This document shows positions 31,962 to 41,606 of a stretch of DNA of 59,979 bases, piece after piece. The DNA comes from an uncultured Ruminococcus sp. GTDB lineage: Bacteria > Bacillota > Clostridia > Oscillospirales > Acutalibacteraceae. The notes beneath the pieces were generated by a model that saw only the letters and a list, made by a program, of their open reading frames with translations, made no database searches and was not told the DNA's origin. How positions within the stretch are numbered: the first letter of the stretch is position 1; the number at the start of each line of letters is the position of its first letter. The position numbers and the translations under genes are program-made. Location: assembly GCA_902794395.1 (NCBI GenBank), contig CADBHB010000016.1, positions 1 to 59,979 on the forward strand, given 5' to 3'.

Positions 31962-32340
31962 GGTTTGCCTCCTCGTGCGCGGTCGTGCCCTTCGCTATGG
32001 CGTCGCGCTCGGCGCTCAGCTCCCTGAACAGCTCGAAGGAGGTAAACTGCACGTTGGTGTCTGTTTTGACCGCCTTGAGAGCGACGCCCAGCTTTTGGCG
32101 ACGCATACGGTCGAGGACGAGGTTCAGAAAACCGCCGTTGATGTCGGCAAAATACACCATTTCCTCATTGAAGGACGCCTCGGGAGCTTCGCCGCTTCCG
32201 CCGCCCGAGAGCAGGTCGGCTATTTTTTTGCCGTAGTCGGCGGGAGCTACCTCTACCGCTTCGATAAAAAAGTTACGGCAGAGCATTTTCAGCTTTGCCG
32301 CTTTGGTTGGATGAATGTTGTATAACAATACCTTTGCCAT
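31948..32340 (-). CDS. DUF3783-domain protein
   Basis: The 130-aa cytoplasmic protein opens with AKVLLYNIHPTKAAKLKMLC. The core has EEMVYFADINGGFLNLVLDRMR and VALKAVKTDTNVQFTSFELFRELSAERDAI. This resembles the DUF3783 family of Clostridia, which has no known function. GAGGAA lies seven bases before the ATG. The gene starts one base after the Nudix stop codon. Confidence 0.75.
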   Translation of the reverse strand: MAKVLLYNIHPTKAAKLKMLCRNFFIEAVEVAPADYGKKIADLLSGGGSGEAPEASFNEEMVYFADINGGFLNLVLDRMRRQKLGVALKAVKTDTNVQFTSFELFRELSAERDAIAKGTTAHEEANREKA

Positions 32341-32341
32341 G

Positions 32342-33037
32342 TCAATTCCTCATAAGATGGATGGTGGTTTCCGCCTTTTCAATGATCCTCAGGTCATTGT
32401 CATAGGTGCAGAGCTTGCGCGCCTGCTGCAGATCGACCCAAATGTAGCTGTCGATCTCCTCCTCCTGTATCTTCACGTTGTCGGTGAAGGCGCGCGCGAG
32501 GAAAAACACCACTCGTTTGCGGATCTTGCCGAAGGGACAGTACTCGCTTATCTCGCGGAAATTGTTGACGATGGTGACGTCAAGCCCCGTTTCCTCCTTG
32601 ATCTCGCGGACAGCGGTCTCCTGCTCGGTCTCGCCGTCCTCTATATGCCCCTTGGGGAAGCTCCAATATCTGCCGTTGTTGTTTTTTACCAACAGTATGC
32701 GGGTGTTTTGGCGGGTCTTGTAAAAGATTATGCCGCCGCAGGATTTCTCGTACAGACAGCGTATGCTTTTTACGGTAACGTTTTTCAGCTTGGCGATCAG
32801 GCGGCGCAGCTCGGGCTCGTAGTACACCTCGCCGGGCTGCGCGACGATAAGCCGCTCGCCCTCCATGCCCTCGAACTCGGCGACAGCAATGACAACACCG
32901 TCAAAATACTCTTTTATTTTTTTGCGTGTCACCACATAAGCGCTGCGGTTGCTGATGGCAGACGAACTGACGTACGCCGAATAAAGACCCTCGGAAATGC
33001 TTCCGTACAGTGTGCCTCTGACGTTTTCGGCTATCAT
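32342..33037 (-). CDS. Nudix hydrolase with N-terminal pyrophosphatase-like domain
   Basis: The 231-aa protein has a C-terminal Nudix domain (about 98-231) with an intact box, GHIEDGETEQETAVREIKEETGL (G-X5-E-X7-REUXEEXGU). It would hydrolyse nucleoside-diphosphate derivatives using Mg2+. Residues 1-85 (KKIKEYFDGVVIAVAEFEGM, ERLIVAQPGEVYYEPELRRL) resemble the barrel strands of family I inorganic pyrophosphatase, but I do not see a complete set of acidic catalytic residues. The arrangement suggests a pyrophosphatase-derived, possibly inactive, module ahead of a Nudix enzyme. TAAGGAGGTG gives a strong start. It leads a three-gene operon. Confidence 0.8.
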   Translation of the reverse strand: MIAENVRGTLYGSISEGLYSAYVSSSAISNRSAYVVTRKKIKEYFDGVVIAVAEFEGMEGERLIVAQPGEVYYEPELRRLIAKLKNVTVKSIRCLYEKSCGGIIFYKTRQNTRILLVKNNNGRYWSFPKGHIEDGETEQETAVREIKEETGLDVTIVNNFREISEYCPFGKIRKRVVFFLARAFTDNVKIQEEEIDSYIWVDLQQARKLCTYDNDLRIIEKAETTIHLMRN

Positions 33038-33083
33038 TGCTTCACCTCCTTATCGTTTTTGCCGGCAGACCTTACTGCCGTGT

Positions 33084-34391
33084 TCAGTCGAACAGCTCTT
33101 CCATGCTGTCAAGCTGTATCTGTGTGTTGGCGCTCATTATTCCGTTGAGGAACAGCACGTCGGTAATGTTGTTCTGCAGACAATAGGTCTTGAAATCTAC
33201 AGACGACGCCTCGCGGAAATAGCGCAGATCCACTACGTGGACCTCCTCAAAATTCTGAGTGAGATACGGCACAAAGGCGTTGCCGTAGCTCTCCTTGACC
33301 ACCGCGATCCTCTTGCCGCTCTGCGCGTTCTCGGACTGCGACCTCAACACGGTAAGCGGGTTGTCGCCGTAAATGAAGGTGCCGTAGGTCAGCGTGCCCG
33401 CTTCCTCGCCCTCAAAATAGGGGCTGTCGTAGGAGGTGACGTTGCCGCTTGAATCGGTGATGTCCATTGAAACGCTGTACGGGAACTGCCAGTAGTGCAC
33501 CGAATCGGTTTTTAAGCCGTTAGCCAGATTGGTGAAGGTGCCCGTGAAGCCGTCGATCTGCTGCTCGGTGCAGTCGTTGAGATCGAGCGGAGTGAGCCCC
33601 AGAGTATCGGCAAACGCCTTGTAGGCGTAGTAGGAACCGAGCCCCGTCCAGTGGTGGTCGGAATTGAAGTAGATGTATTCGTTGCAGTGCTCGGAAAGAT
33701 AGTTGTATGCGTTGACGGGCGTGACCTTGGTGGTGTCCATCGCGGCATAGGCGTTTTTGATGTTCTCCGCCTGCGAGTTGGTGTTGACCTCGTTTTTAAG
33801 GCGGTCGGGAAGTCCCATCTCGGTGTGGTTTGGTATCACCATGCTGTAGACATTCATGTTTTGCAGCTTCTCGGCAAAGCTGTTGATGGTTTCGCCGTAG
33901 GTCTGCGCGGTAAATTCGCTGCCGCCGAACAGCTCAAAGCCCGTTTCGTTCCACACGTAAATGCTGCCCGCGTCATAGCCTGTGCCGTTGCTGTCGGTGG
34001 GATTGGGCGGATTGAAAACAGCGGGAGAAAGCGCGTCGTTGCTCTGCTGAATGTCGTTGCCCTGCGGTTCGCCGACGGTGCTCTGCTGCTTTGCTTTGAT
34101 GTCGGTGGAAATAGCCGTGGGGCTCTTTTTGTTGTTCTTGCAGCCCTTTAGCGCCACCGCGATAAGGGTGATGAGCAGCGCCAGCACCAGCAGCGCCGAA
34201 ACCACTATAACGATACGGTTGCGCGTGCGGGTGGAAATGCCTCTTTTTTTCGGTCTGCGGCGGTTGTAGGGCGGTCTTCTGTTATTGGGAGAACGGCGAT
34301 AATCAGCCTGACGGCGGCGGTAATCGCGGCTGTCGATGCTGTCGTCGAAATTATCCAAATCGAAATAATCATCTCTGTTTCTGTCACTCAT
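33084..34391 (-). CDS. DHHW-family membrane protein (AlgX/SGNH-like)
   Basis: The 435-aa protein has a charged, Arg-rich cytoplasmic N-terminus (residues 1-58), one membrane helix (IVIVVSALLVLALLITLIAV, about 60-80) and an extracellular domain. That domain carries NSDHHWTGLGSYYAYKAF, the signature of the DHHW family, and late segments RIAVVKESYGNAFVPYLTQNF and VHVVDLRYF. This is the arrangement seen in SGNH-like acyltransferases of the AlgX/DltD type, with the DHH residues as catalytic candidates. It may O-acylate a surface polymer; the nearby polysaccharide locus is an obvious candidate. The ATG at 34391 follows GGGG at eight bases. Confidence 0.82.
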   Translation of the reverse strand: MSDRNRDDYFDLDNFDDSIDSRDYRRRQADYRRSPNNRRPPYNRRRPKKRGISTRTRNRIVIVVSALLVLALLITLIAVALKGCKNNKKSPTAISTDIKAKQQSTVGEPQGNDIQQSNDALSPAVFNPPNPTDSNGTGYDAGSIYVWNETGFELFGGSEFTAQTYGETINSFAEKLQNMNVYSMVIPNHTEMGLPDRLKNEVNTNSQAENIKNAYAAMDTTKVTPVNAYNYLSEHCNEYIYFNSDHHWTGLGSYYAYKAFADTLGLTPLDLNDCTEQQIDGFTGTFTNLANGLKTDSVHYWQFPYSVSMDITDSSGNVTSYDSPYFEGEEAGTLTYGTFIYGDNPLTVLRSQSENAQSGKRIAVVKESYGNAFVPYLTQNFEEVHVVDLRYFREASSVDFKTYCLQNNITDVLFLNGIMSANTQIQLDSMEELFD

Positions 34392-34431
34392 CTCACATAC
34401 CCCATCTCTATACAAAAACATATATATAGAC

Positions 34432-34460
34432 ATTATACTACATATTCCGCGCAAAGACAA
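34432..34460 (-). promoter_or_regulatory. Promoter of the DHHW gene
   Basis: On the minus strand TTGTCT (34455-34460) and TATAAT (34432-34437) are 17 bp apart. Confidence 0.75.
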
Positions 34461-34510
34461 TACACTTTGTCAATTTTTTTCTTTCGGTTGGATATTCCCG
34501 TTAGAACGCA

Positions 34511-34545
34511 CAAAAGGAGCAGGCCCGACGCGCGAGCCTGCCCCT
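34511..34545 (-). terminator. Terminator of the polysaccharide operon
   Basis: On the minus strand GCAGGC and GCCTGC arms extend with GGGG/CTCC pairing and are followed by TTTTG. It lies about 30 bases after the last gene. Confidence 0.8.
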
Positions 34546-34576
34546 GCGGATTTTGTATTATATTTGCTTTTCGCGG

Positions 34577-36712
34577 TCATTTTGTGTCAAACGACGGAAG
34601 CTGAGCGAATGTCTGCGACAGTACGGCGTAGCTTTGCTTTAGCCGCTGTGTATAGGTCACCTCGCCCACGCCCGAGAATCCGGTGTCGTACAGCTTTATC
34701 TCGCCGCCCTTGCCCGCGCCGAGCTTCAGTCCCTTAAAGGTGGTAAAGCTTATCTTGTCGCCCTTGAGCGGCGCGTAACACGCCATTGTGCGCGGGTTTT
34801 TTATGCCCAGCAAATACCACGCCAGCCTTATTTCGAGCTTGTTGCCCTCGGCAAGGCAAAAATCCGCCTGTGAATCATAGCTGTCGCTGTCGGGGTCGGC
34901 ACAGCCGTAACGCAGCAGTCCCGTTTCCAAAGCCTGCGGCTCCAGCGTCACGCCCTCGTCGGGAAGGTACATTTCGTTGGAGATAAGCATTTGGGTGTTG
35001 TTGTAAACTCCGCTGTTTTCGACGGCGGGCGCCGCCTTGTCCGCTCCGTATATTTTGCGCAGCACGTTGTTTTGAAAGTAAAACACGTCGCGCGCGGCGT
35101 CGCATTTGACGCGCGTGTTGTTTTTACCGCGTATCTCAATAAGGTAATCTGTCGGCTCGCCGAAGGTCAGCCCCTCGTTCGCGGCGAAGGTGCTGCCCTC
35201 GCCCGTGACCTGAACGGGCACATAGTAGGTATCCTTTTCAAAGTCGAAGCCCTCGGGCAGCGACACCAGCAGATGGAGGTACTCGGCGTCGTACTGCACG
35301 CACACGCGGCTCTCCCCTATTCCGGTGCTCTGCGCCCATTCCGAGAGGTCTCCGTCGGGGACGCACCGCGCGGTATCAAACGCCATAACGCCGTACCCCT
35401 GCTCGGCAGAGGACAGATCGTGCGTGCGCTGACTCGCCTTGGGCGGATAGTACATCGGGCTGTTCCAGGTGCGCTTGAACCACTCGTCCTGCCACGAAAA
35501 CAGCAGTCCGCCGCAGCAGCCCGCCTCGCATATATCGCGCGACATCCGCGCGTCCAGCTCGCCCTGCTCGCGCTCGTTAAGACCGCCCTGCCTGTATCCG
35601 TTAAGCCCCTCGTGCGCCACGCCCCGCGCGGTGCTCAGCCCGTATTCCGCTATCAAGAGCGGCACGCTGTACTGCGTTTTTAAATCCTTTAGGTATGCCA
35701 AGTAATTATCATCCGCCTCGGCATGCTCCTTTTGATGGTTCATAAACTCGGGATAATAGGGGTAAACGTCGACCGCGGCGAACAGCCCCGCGTGATAGCC
35801 GTCCTTTGGGATGATGTTTTCGGTGTTGACGCTGACCGCGTCCTCCTCGTCGGCAAATGGCTCGGCGCTGTGGGTGAGGGTGTCGAGCGTCTGCCAGTTG
35901 AGGAAGGAAACAGGAATTTGACAGGTGTACGCCTGCGTTTCGTAGGTGATGAGGCTGTCGCCCACCTCGCAGAGAAACGCCTCGAACGGCGACGCGCCGT
36001 CCTTGGTTTTGAGATAGCTGCCGTCAAAGGAGCTTTGGTCGGGGTGCGAGGCGTTTGTTTCTATTACAAAGCCTGCGGGGTATTCCAGCCCCAGCACATA
36101 GCCGACGACATGATCCGACACATCGCGGTCGTAGATGGCGGGTCTGTGGGTGCCGTAGGAGGTGTAGTCGCTGGAGCCGTGGATGATGTCTACGGTTTCC
36201 TTTGCCGAACGCAGGAAGGCGGAGATAAGTATGCGGTCGCTTTCGAGCGCGTCGGTAAGCTGCTCCATAAGCTCCTCCGAAAACCAGATGCCCTGCACCA
36301 GATAAAGCGGGCTGTCGGCGTGACCGGCGTTGTAATCCGCAAAGGCGGAGTAAAATTCGGGGTTCATCACCGTGAACACGCGCACGGTGTTGATGTTCAT
36401 TGACGCCATCTGAGTGAACCATTCGATGTAGGTGTCGTAGGAGATGTCGGGCGCCGCCAAATCGGTTTCAGGCTCGGTCAAGCCCATGTTGACGCCCTTG
36501 ATGTAAAACAGCTCGCCCGTGGTTTCGTCGGCTCGGCGGTAAAAATACCCGTTGTCACAGGCGAAGAAAGGCACAAAGACGCCGTCCGTGTCGGGGAGCT
36601 CGCGAGTTCCCGCCACAGCGGCGCCGTTTTTTTTCGGTTGTTGCTGAGCGCGGCAGGCGGCGAACGCCAATAACGTCGCCGCCGCCAGCAAAATTGCCAA
36701 CAAACGTTTCAT
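34577..36712 (-). CDS. Lipoprotein glycoside hydrolase-like protein (TIM barrel plus CBM9-like)
   Basis: The 711-aa protein has a lipobox (LLAFAAC, Cys20). A TIM-barrel region (about 50-430) has [32 protein letters not shown] and [14 protein letters not shown], then [18 protein letters not shown]. Glu210 (LGLE) and Glu356 (IAEYG) sit where clan GH-A enzymes carry acid/base and nucleophile. A C-terminal beta domain opens with [10 protein letters not shown] and resembles CBM9. It is a close paralogue of the preceding gene (36721). The start at 36712 follows an AGG nine to ten bases upstream, 8 bases after the preceding stop. It probably trims or holds the polymer outside the cell. The GH family is not identified. 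Confidence 0.78.
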   Translation of the reverse strand: MKRLLAILLAAATLLAFAACRAQQQPKKNGAAVAGTRELPDTDGVFVPFFACDNGYFYRRADETTGELFYIKGVNMGLTEPETDLAAPDISYDTYIEWFTQMASMNINTVRVFTVMNPEFYSAFADYNAGHADSPLYLVQGIWFSEELMEQLTDALESDRILISAFLRSAKETVDIIHGSSDYTSYGTHRPAIYDRDVSDHVVGYVLGLEYPAGFVIETNASHPDQSSFDGSYLKTKDGASPFEAFLCEVGDSLITYETQAYTCQIPVSFLNWQTLDTLTHSAEPFADEEDAVSVNTENIIPKDGYHAGLFAAVDVYPYYPEFMNHQKEHAEADDNYLAYLKDLKTQYSVPLLIAEYGLSTARGVAHEGLNGYRQGGLNEREQGELDARMSRDICEAGCCGGLLFSWQDEWFKRTWNSPMYYPPKASQRTHDLSSAEQGYGVMAFDTARCVPDGDLSEWAQSTGIGESRVCVQYDAEYLHLLVSLPEGFDFEKDTYYVPVQVTGEGSTFAANEGLTFGEPTDYLIEIRGKNNTRVKCDAARDVFYFQNNVLRKIYGADKAAPAVENSGVYNNTQMLISNEMYLPDEGVTLEPQALETGLLRYGCADPDSDSYDSQADFCLAEGNKLEIRLAWYLLGIKNPRTMACYAPLKGDKISFTTFKGLKLGAGKGGEIKLYDTGFSGVGEVTYTQRLKQSYAVLSQTFAQLPSFDTK

Positions 36713-36720
36713 AACAGAAC

Positions 36721-38940
36721 CTATTTCTCTTTGTCTCGGTACTGCTGCAAGTACGATTGCAGCTGATAATACGAGGGCTTTAGCCGTTCGTGCCACGTGG
36801 GGGTGTTCCACTCCTTGTAGGAATAGCTGCCCTCGAATTTTATTTTCATTTGCAGCGAAGAGTTTTTGACAAAGCCGAAGCCGAAGTCAAAGCTCTCAAA
36901 ATCCTGCGGGGTAAAGACCTGGTCCTCGAAGAAGTCGCCGATCTGCTGGTGCGTGGAGGGGTCCATAACATTTAGCAGCTGCCACGGGATGCGCAGCTCT
37001 ATGCCGCCGTCGCCGTAGCAAAAATCTGTCAGAGAGGCGTAGTCACCTGAGTCGGGGTTGGCGTTGCCGTACTGCAGCCTGCCCGTTTCGTAGGTTTTGT
37101 CGGGGATCTCCTTGTTGGTGCCCTGAATGGTCATGTGATAGCCGTAGCACATCAGCATTTCGTCAAAGACGCCGCTGTCCTTTTGGTCGGCGTCCTTTAT
37201 CACAGGATAATCCGCCAGTATCCGCGACTCTACAAAATGGTAGTTGAAGGCGTCGTAGTAGCGGTCCACAAAAATATGGGAATCGCCCGCGCCGTGTATC
37301 TTTATCAAAAAGTCCGCGCCGTCGTCAAAGGTTAGGTGGTAGTCGTTTGCCTTGGTGTTGCCCTGCCCCGAAATAGTGTTGATCGGGATGTAGAGGGTGT
37401 CGTTGTTGAAGTCGAATTTCTCGGGTTTGACCAGCATATAGAGATAGCGCTCGTCGCTTTGTATATACAGCTTGCCCTGGTTGTTTGTGACTGTTGGCTC
37501 AACGCCGTTCCAGTCGCCCAGCTCGCCGTCGGGATAGCACAGACAGTACTTTTCGCCGGGGTCAAAAGCGAGGATGCCGAAGTTTTGCTCGGTGGTCTGT
37601 ATGTTTGACCAGAAGGGTCTGCGGTCGGGGATGTCGAACATGACGTTGTTCCACGTGCGCTTGAACCACTCGTCCTGCCAGGTGAACATAAGACCGCCGG
37701 CATAGCCCTCGCGGTGGATCGAGTTTATCATGTCCTCTAGCATCGCGCCCTGAGCGTTTTCGTCCACCCGCCCCTGATTGTAGCCCATAACGCTTTCGTG
37801 ACCCATGCCGCGCGAGGTAGGTATGCCGAATTCCGCGACCAGCATAGGCATGGTGTGGACCAGCCTCAGATCCTTGAGGTAAGCGGAGTAGGTGTCCACC
37901 TCGCCCTCCTCGTTGAGGTTGGCAAGGTAGTCCTCCTGATAGTTCAGGCTGTCGGGGTAGTAGGGATAGATGTGGTATGAGGCGAACATCCCCGCGCCGA
38001 AGTTGCGCGTTTTGATGTTTTCGGTGTTTACGGTCGCCTTGTCCTCGTCAAAGTGAGGCTCGTTGGGGTGGCTGAGCGGGTCGGTGGTGATCCAGTTGGT
38101 GAAGGCGAGCGGCGCCTGAAACCGATACTCTTCCACCTCGTGCTCCACCAGCGCGTCGCCCACGCGGCACAAAAATGCCTCAAAGGGCGTGGCGGACTGG
38201 GTGTACAGGTACTTTCCGTCGTAGTCGCGCTGCTCGGGATGCTGGTCGTCGGAGTTGATAACGAGGTTGGGGTCCCACTCTATACCGATTATCCAGCCCG
38301 CCAGCCAGCGCGAAACGTCGGCGTGATAGGTGCCCGACGCCTTGCCCGGAGATTCGGGGATGGTGGCGTTGCCGTGGATGACGTCTACCGTGGCAAGGGT
38401 GTCCGCCTTGAAGCCGTTGAGTATCTTCTCGTTTTCGGCGTAAACATCGCCAAGGCGCTCGATGTCGTCCTCGTTGACCCACACGCCCTGAAACAGATAT
38501 ATCGGTTTGTCGGCAGACTTGTTGAAGTCGCTTAGCGCCAGATAAAACTGCGGACGCATAGTGGTGTAAACGCGGATGCAGTTGCAGTTCATCTCGCTTA
38601 TATACCCAAACCACCGCAGGTAGGTATCGTAGCTGATGGTCAGGTCGCCCGGGAACAGCGCGGGCTCGGAGGCGCCTATGTTGACGCCGGTCATAAACAG
38701 CTCTTTCCAGTCGCCGTTTTGATACAGGTGAAAATAGCTGCCGTCCACCTTGAAGCGGTAGCTGACGTGGTTGGCTACGTCGGAATACTCCTCCTTCGAC
38801 TTCTCCACACCGGTGCGCTTTACCTTTTCACGGGTGAAAAACGACACCTGCTTGACGCCAAAGGGCGCCAGTATGCCCGTTTGCGCCAGAAAAAACAGAA
38901 CAAGGATGGTGGCGAGCACCGAAATGATAATCTTTTTCAT
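36721..38940 (-). CDS. Membrane-anchored glycoside hydrolase-like protein (TIM barrel plus CBM9-like)
   Basis: The 739-aa protein has an N-terminal membrane anchor (residues 3-25, [19 protein letters not shown]) and no lipobox. The barrel matches the paralogue downstream: [31 protein letters not shown] with Glu221, [18 protein letters not shown] with Glu370, and [18 protein letters not shown]. The C-terminal CBM9-like beta region starts at [13 protein letters not shown] (about 480) and includes [16 protein letters not shown]. Both predicted catalytic Glu are present. Its start overlaps the synthase stop codon by ATGA, so expression is coupled to the GT2. Confidence 0.8.
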   Translation of the reverse strand: MKKIIISVLATILVLFFLAQTGILAPFGVKQVSFFTREKVKRTGVEKSKEEYSDVANHVSYRFKVDGSYFHLYQNGDWKELFMTGVNIGASEPALFPGDLTISYDTYLRWFGYISEMNCNCIRVYTTMRPQFYLALSDFNKSADKPIYLFQGVWVNEDDIERLGDVYAENEKILNGFKADTLATVDVIHGNATIPESPGKASGTYHADVSRWLAGWIIGIEWDPNLVINSDDQHPEQRDYDGKYLYTQSATPFEAFLCRVGDALVEHEVEEYRFQAPLAFTNWITTDPLSHPNEPHFDEDKATVNTENIKTRNFGAGMFASYHIYPYYPDSLNYQEDYLANLNEEGEVDTYSAYLKDLRLVHTMPMLVAEFGIPTSRGMGHESVMGYNQGRVDENAQGAMLEDMINSIHREGYAGGLMFTWQDEWFKRTWNNVMFDIPDRRPFWSNIQTTEQNFGILAFDPGEKYCLCYPDGELGDWNGVEPTVTNNQGKLYIQSDERYLYMLVKPEKFDFNNDTLYIPINTISGQGNTKANDYHLTFDDGADFLIKIHGAGDSHIFVDRYYDAFNYHFVESRILADYPVIKDADQKDSGVFDEMLMCYGYHMTIQGTNKEIPDKTYETGRLQYGNANPDSGDYASLTDFCYGDGGIELRIPWQLLNVMDPSTHQQIGDFFEDQVFTPQDFESFDFGFGFVKNSSLQMKIKFEGSYSYKEWNTPTWHERLKPSYYQLQSYLQQYRDKEK

Positions 38941-40349
38941 TGCTCAAACTCCTTGCGTTTTATTTTGCCCCAGCTCTTTCGCAGCTTGCGGTATTTTAAT
39001 ATACCCTCCATGCGGAAGATAGTGATTATCTGACGGTAGCCGAAATTCTCAAGCACCGCGTAAACAGAGATAGCTATGCTCTGCTTGGCGGTCATCGCCG
39101 CGCGGTGGGTGTACTGCTCGATAACCAGACTGCCCTCGGAGAGGATAACGCCCAATGACACCGCCAGCAGGAAATATATGACGAAGAAAAACATATTCAG
39201 CTCGCCCATGAGCAGCGTGAACGGTATTAGGAAGTAACCGATGGTTTCGACCAGCGCGCCGAACAGCTCGAATATCCAGTTGTAGGGAACGCTGAGCAGC
39301 CCCACAAAGCCGTAGCGCGGGTTGAGCGTCATGCCGGCGTGCGACAGCAGGGTGTCCATAAGCCCGATTTGCCAGCGCCTGCGCTGACTGCGGATGTCCT
39401 TTAGGGACATGGGTCCCTGGGTCCAGCATATTGAAAACTCGTCGAATTTGACGCGGTATTTTTTATGGTTCTTGCGCATATAGCGGTGTATGCGCACCAC
39501 TATCTCCATGTCCTCGCCTATGGTGTTGCGCTTGTAGCCGCCGATGTCGATAACGGTCTGCTTGCGGAACAGCCCGAAAGCGCCCGAAACTATCAGCAGA
39601 GAATTGGTGCTGCTCCAAAACACGCGCCCCATCAAAAAGGAACGGTAGTATTCCACAATCTGGAAGCGCTCGATGAGCTTTTGTGGCATAGTAAAGCCCT
39701 TCAGCTCGCCGTCAACTATTTTGGAGCCGTTGGCTATACGCACCAAACCGCCCGCGACCACGGTGCGGGAATCCTTGATGAACTCCATGGAAAGCCGCAG
39801 CAGCGCGTCCTTTTCGATTCGGGAATCCGCGTCCAGACAGGTGAACAGCGGGTAGCGCGAGATGTTTATGCCCGCGTTGAGGGCGTCGGACTTGCCGCCG
39901 TTTTTCTTTTGGACATACAGCAAATTGGGGTATTCCTTGCTGAAATACACTCCCTCTATGTCCTCGGTGGGTATCTGATAGCGAATGGAGGTCTCGATTT
40001 TGTGCATATGGAAGGCGTTGACGACCAGCTCTCCGGTTTTGTCGGTGGAGCCGTCGTTGACGACGATGACCTCGTACATCGGATAGTTTATCTTCATCAG
40101 CGAGCGGACGTTTTGCACGATGTTCTCCTGCTCGTTGTAGGCGGGGATTATAAGTGAGATCGGAAGCAGGTTGTCGCTGTCGACATAGCTGTGGAAGTCA
40201 TCCGAGAAGGTTTTGTTGTAGTTATGGTGTACGCGGAACAGCGACACGAACAGCTGGATGATGTAGATAACATTCAGCAGCAGCGTGAACGCCATACAAA
40301 AGTAATTGAATACGACGATGAAGTCGCGGATCCAGTTTAGAAAGCCCAC
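38937..40349 (-). CDS. Processive family 2 glycosyltransferase (polysaccharide synthase)
   Basis: The 470-aa enzyme has an N-terminal hydrophobic segment (about 8-36). The GT-A domain has LIIPAYNEQENI, VNDGSTDKTGEL, GGKSDALNAG, the DXD-type CLDADSRIE and the acceptor/processivity motifs GEDMEI and QRRRWQ. Three or four membrane helices follow after residue 320 (for example MFFFVIYFLLAVSLGVIL). This is the layout of NodC/IcaA/BcsA-like synthases that polymerise a glycan and extrude it. No PilZ domain is visible. The start is the GTG at 40349, six bases after AAGGAGG; the TTG two codons before overlaps that site. It is the core of the 34.5-47.9 kb locus. Confidence 0.88.
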   Translation of the reverse strand: MGFLNWIRDFIVVFNYFCMAFTLLLNVIYIIQLFVSLFRVHHNYNKTFSDDFHSYVDSDNLLPISLIIPAYNEQENIVQNVRSLMKINYPMYEVIVVNDGSTDKTGELVVNAFHMHKIETSIRYQIPTEDIEGVYFSKEYPNLLYVQKKNGGKSDALNAGINISRYPLFTCLDADSRIEKDALLRLSMEFIKDSRTVVAGGLVRIANGSKIVDGELKGFTMPQKLIERFQIVEYYRSFLMGRVFWSSTNSLLIVSGAFGLFRKQTVIDIGGYKRNTIGEDMEIVVRIHRYMRKNHKKYRVKFDEFSICWTQGPMSLKDIRSQRRRWQIGLMDTLLSHAGMTLNPRYGFVGLLSVPYNWIFELFGALVETIGYFLIPFTLLMGELNMFFFVIYFLLAVSLGVILSEGSLVIEQYTHRAAMTAKQSIAISVYAVLENFGYRQIITIFRMEGILKYRKLRKSWGKIKRKEFEQ

Positions 40350-40504
40350 CGGCAACCTCCTTCTTCCGTGAGTGACATTTCACCAAGACTGCGCCCGCGG
40401 TCTGCGGCGCCATACTTGTCAAAAGCCCTTTTCCCTGCCGAAGCTCCGCGCTAAAGCCGTCACGGTCTGTCGGTACGGGAAACGAATGTTTTCGCTGTAT
40501 CGCC

Positions 40505-41581
40505 TTATACGTAAGATTTATACAGCACCGCCTTCATGGCGTCGGCGGCAAAGCGGTCGTAGCCGCCAAGTATCTCCTCAAGATCGCCGGGAGAAATATC
40601 CATGTGCGCAAAGGACTGAGCCGCTGTCTGACGCACCCACCACTCCTTGTCGCTGAGCGCGTTTTTCACGGCGTTCAGCGCGGTGGTGGTTTTAAGCAGC
40701 GATAACCCCCTTATCGCCGCGGCGCGTATGACCCAGTTTTTGTCATTAGCCGCCATTTGCAGCAGCTGCTCGTCCTCGGGGCGGCCGAACGCCGCCAGCG
40801 CCTTTACGCAGGCTATCTTGAGCTGGCCGTCGTCGCCTCCCGCGCCCTCGATATACATCGGGCGGAAGGCTTCTATCTTATAGCCCGCCAGCGTTTTAAT
40901 TATGGTGCACCGCATATAGGGGTTGCACTCCTCAAACAGCTTTTCCGCCAGCTCTTGGCGGCTGCCCGTGAACTGCGCGAAAAACTCGTTTATTATCCGC
41001 GCGGAATAAAGCCTGTCGTTTTCTATGCTCATAAGGTAGCGCGCCACGTCGTCGGTCTCGCCCATATGGCACAGCGCCATGGCGGCGTTGTACGCCAGAT
41101 CGCGGCTTTTGCTGTCGGCAAGCTCGCGGATCTCGTCTGTGTATTCCGTCGCCTCCAGCTCCGCCATACGGCGGCAGGCGTAGCCCTGGTGGTAAATATC
41201 GCCCGAGCTGAGCATCGGCGCGTAGATGGTCTCGGCGGGCTTTATGCGCTCGTTTATGCGTTCCACCAGGTTTTCCAGCGCCTGCTCGTCCGCGTCTATC
41301 GCGCTGCCCTTGTGCTCGCGGATAGCCTGCATAGCCATTTCATACACTTCAAAATCCTCGCCGATCTCCTCGGCAAGCGCGTCTATCTCCGCGTCGCGGC
41401 TGCTTTCGGTGGGGGCATAGAGCACCCCCTCAACGTGAATGGACAGCCGCTGGCGGATGTTTTCCACTCGAGTAGTGTGTTCATCCTGAAGCTCAGCCAG
41501 CCTGTAGTGAAGAATGTACTCTATACCTATCGCCAAAAGACACAGCAACAGCGCGATAACGCTTATAAGTTCCATTTTCAT
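40505..41581 (-). CDS. Membrane-anchored HEAT-repeat protein
   Basis: The 358-aa protein has one N-terminal membrane helix (ELISVIALLLCLLAIGIEYIL, residues 3-23). Alpha-helical pairs then end in a clear HEAT/PBS-lyase array from about 230: LKIACVKALAAFGRPEDEQL, KNWVIRAAAIRGLSLLKTT, KEWWVRQTAAQSFAHMD. It probably faces the cytoplasm as a scaffold for the neighbouring synthase; HEAT proteins next to GT2 synthases are a recurring arrangement. GGAG lies eight bases before the ATG. The 155 bases between it and the GT2 hold nothing I recognise. Confidence 0.8.
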   Translation of the reverse strand: MKMELISVIALLLCLLAIGIEYILHYRLAELQDEHTTRVENIRQRLSIHVEGVLYAPTESSRDAEIDALAEEIGEDFEVYEMAMQAIREHKGSAIDADEQALENLVERINERIKPAETIYAPMLSSGDIYHQGYACRRMAELEATEYTDEIRELADSKSRDLAYNAAMALCHMGETDDVARYLMSIENDRLYSARIINEFFAQFTGSRQELAEKLFEECNPYMRCTIIKTLAGYKIEAFRPMYIEGAGGDDGQLKIACVKALAAFGRPEDEQLLQMAANDKNWVIRAAAIRGLSLLKTTTALNAVKNALSDKEWWVRQTAAQSFAHMDISPGDLEEILGGYDRFAADAMKAVLYKSYV

Positions 41582-41606
41582 GCTGTTGTCTCCGGAAAAA
41601 TCAATA

